A stretch of DNA of 7,419 nt, taken from the NCBI GenBank assembly GCA_002710495.1, contig PAKE01000036.1, forward strand, positions 35,395 to 42,813. The letters run 5' to 3'. Below are positions 7,113-7,419 of the stretch, piece by piece. A model generated the notes under the pieces. That model was not told the origin of the DNA. It made no database searches and was given only the letters and a program-made list of their open reading frames with translations. The stretch is from Flavobacteriales bacterium (lineage in GTDB: Bacteria; Bacteroidota; Bacteroidia; Flavobacteriales; BACL11). The number at the start of each line of letters is the position of its first letter. Within the stretch, counting starts at the first letter, position 1. Made by a program: the position numbers and the translations under genes.

Positions 7113-7419
7113 TTACATTCGTCTTTTATAAATTTTTCCTGGCAAAGAAACAATCAAATTTTCAAATTCCATTTGTAATAGATGTTTTGCAACCTTAGAA
7201 CTATCCCAATTTAATTTCTTTTTTAGTTCGTCTACATGTAGTGATTCTGTATTTAAAACATTTATCAATTTTAAGTCCTCATCTGATAAATTAGTAAAAA
7301 AATTTTGTTGATCTGATTTTTCTTGAACATCCCAATTTAAGTTTTTTACAATATCTGTTACGCTATCTAAGAGTATTGCCTGATGCGATTTTATAAGATG
7401 ATTACACCCTTCTGATTGT
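7113..7419 (-). CDS. dprA: DNA-processing protein DprA (Smf family), C-terminal part (cut by window edge)
   Basis: The open frame enters from the window edge and ends at TAA 7115-7113, giving 101 visible residues. They begin QSEGCNHLIKSHQAILLDS and continue VTDIVKNLNWD, the closing helices of the DprA Rossmann-like domain (the 'GCN.LI....A.l' block). A small winged-helix domain follows (about LSDEDLKLINVL to the end), finishing LPGKIYKRRM; the 'LPGK.Y' ending is typical of this domain. DprA binds incoming single-stranded DNA and loads RecA during natural transformation; it is also present in many bacteria not known to be competent. I see no terminator after it, and its stop lies next to the gdhA promoter, so some read-through into gdhA is possible. 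The identification rests on the C-terminal third only. Confidence 0.82.
   Translation of the reverse strand, partial: QSEGCNHLIKSHQAILLDSVTDIVKNLNWDVQEKSDQQNFFTNLSDEDLKLINVLNTESLHVDELKKKLNWDSSKVAKHLLQMEFENLIVSLPGKIYKRRM

Overview
The window looks like a chromosomal housekeeping stretch from a member of the Bacteroidota, most likely class Flavobacteriia. The evidence is strong AT richness, protein sequences that read like flavobacterial versions (EF-Ts with a long insertion after the core, S2 with a Lys/Glu tail, L13 beginning MDTLSYKT), no Shine-Dalgarno site at a usable distance before any start, and exact copies of the Bacteroidota -7 promoter element TAnnTTTG in front of four genes. I cannot name a genus. 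Every gene is on the minus strand, so transcription runs from high to low coordinates.

Layout in transcription order: the 3' end of dprA (7419-7113); gdhA, glutamate dehydrogenase (7036-5699), with its own promoter and a clear hairpin terminator; kbl, glycine C-acetyltransferase (5613-4423), with its own promoter; the translation block rplM-rpsI-rpsB-tsf (4340-1644) behind a strong-looking promoter and closed by a hairpin terminator; then pyrH-frr (1526-251), probably followed in the same transcript by the start of an RND/MMPL-type membrane exporter (188 to the window edge).

The genes do three jobs. gdhA and kbl serve amino-acid and nitrogen metabolism (ammonia/glutamate and threonine-glycine interconversion). 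rplM, rpsI, rpsB and tsf make ribosomal proteins L13, S9 and S2 and the elongation factor EF-Ts, and frr makes the ribosome recycling factor. pyrH supplies UDP for RNA and DNA synthesis. The dprA fragment belongs to DNA uptake and recombination, and the last partial gene to envelope transport.

I see no mobile element, CRISPR array, tRNA or rRNA, and no obviously new system. The most interesting non-coding signals are (i) the 96-base rpsI-rpsB gap, which can fold into two overlapping, mutually exclusive hairpins just before S2 and may be an autoregulatory leader, (ii) a kbl promoter whose -33 element sits in the loop and stem of the gdhA terminator, and (iii) a perfect 12-base palindrome at the expected start point of gdhA transcription. 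No gene-free stretch exceeds 300 bases.
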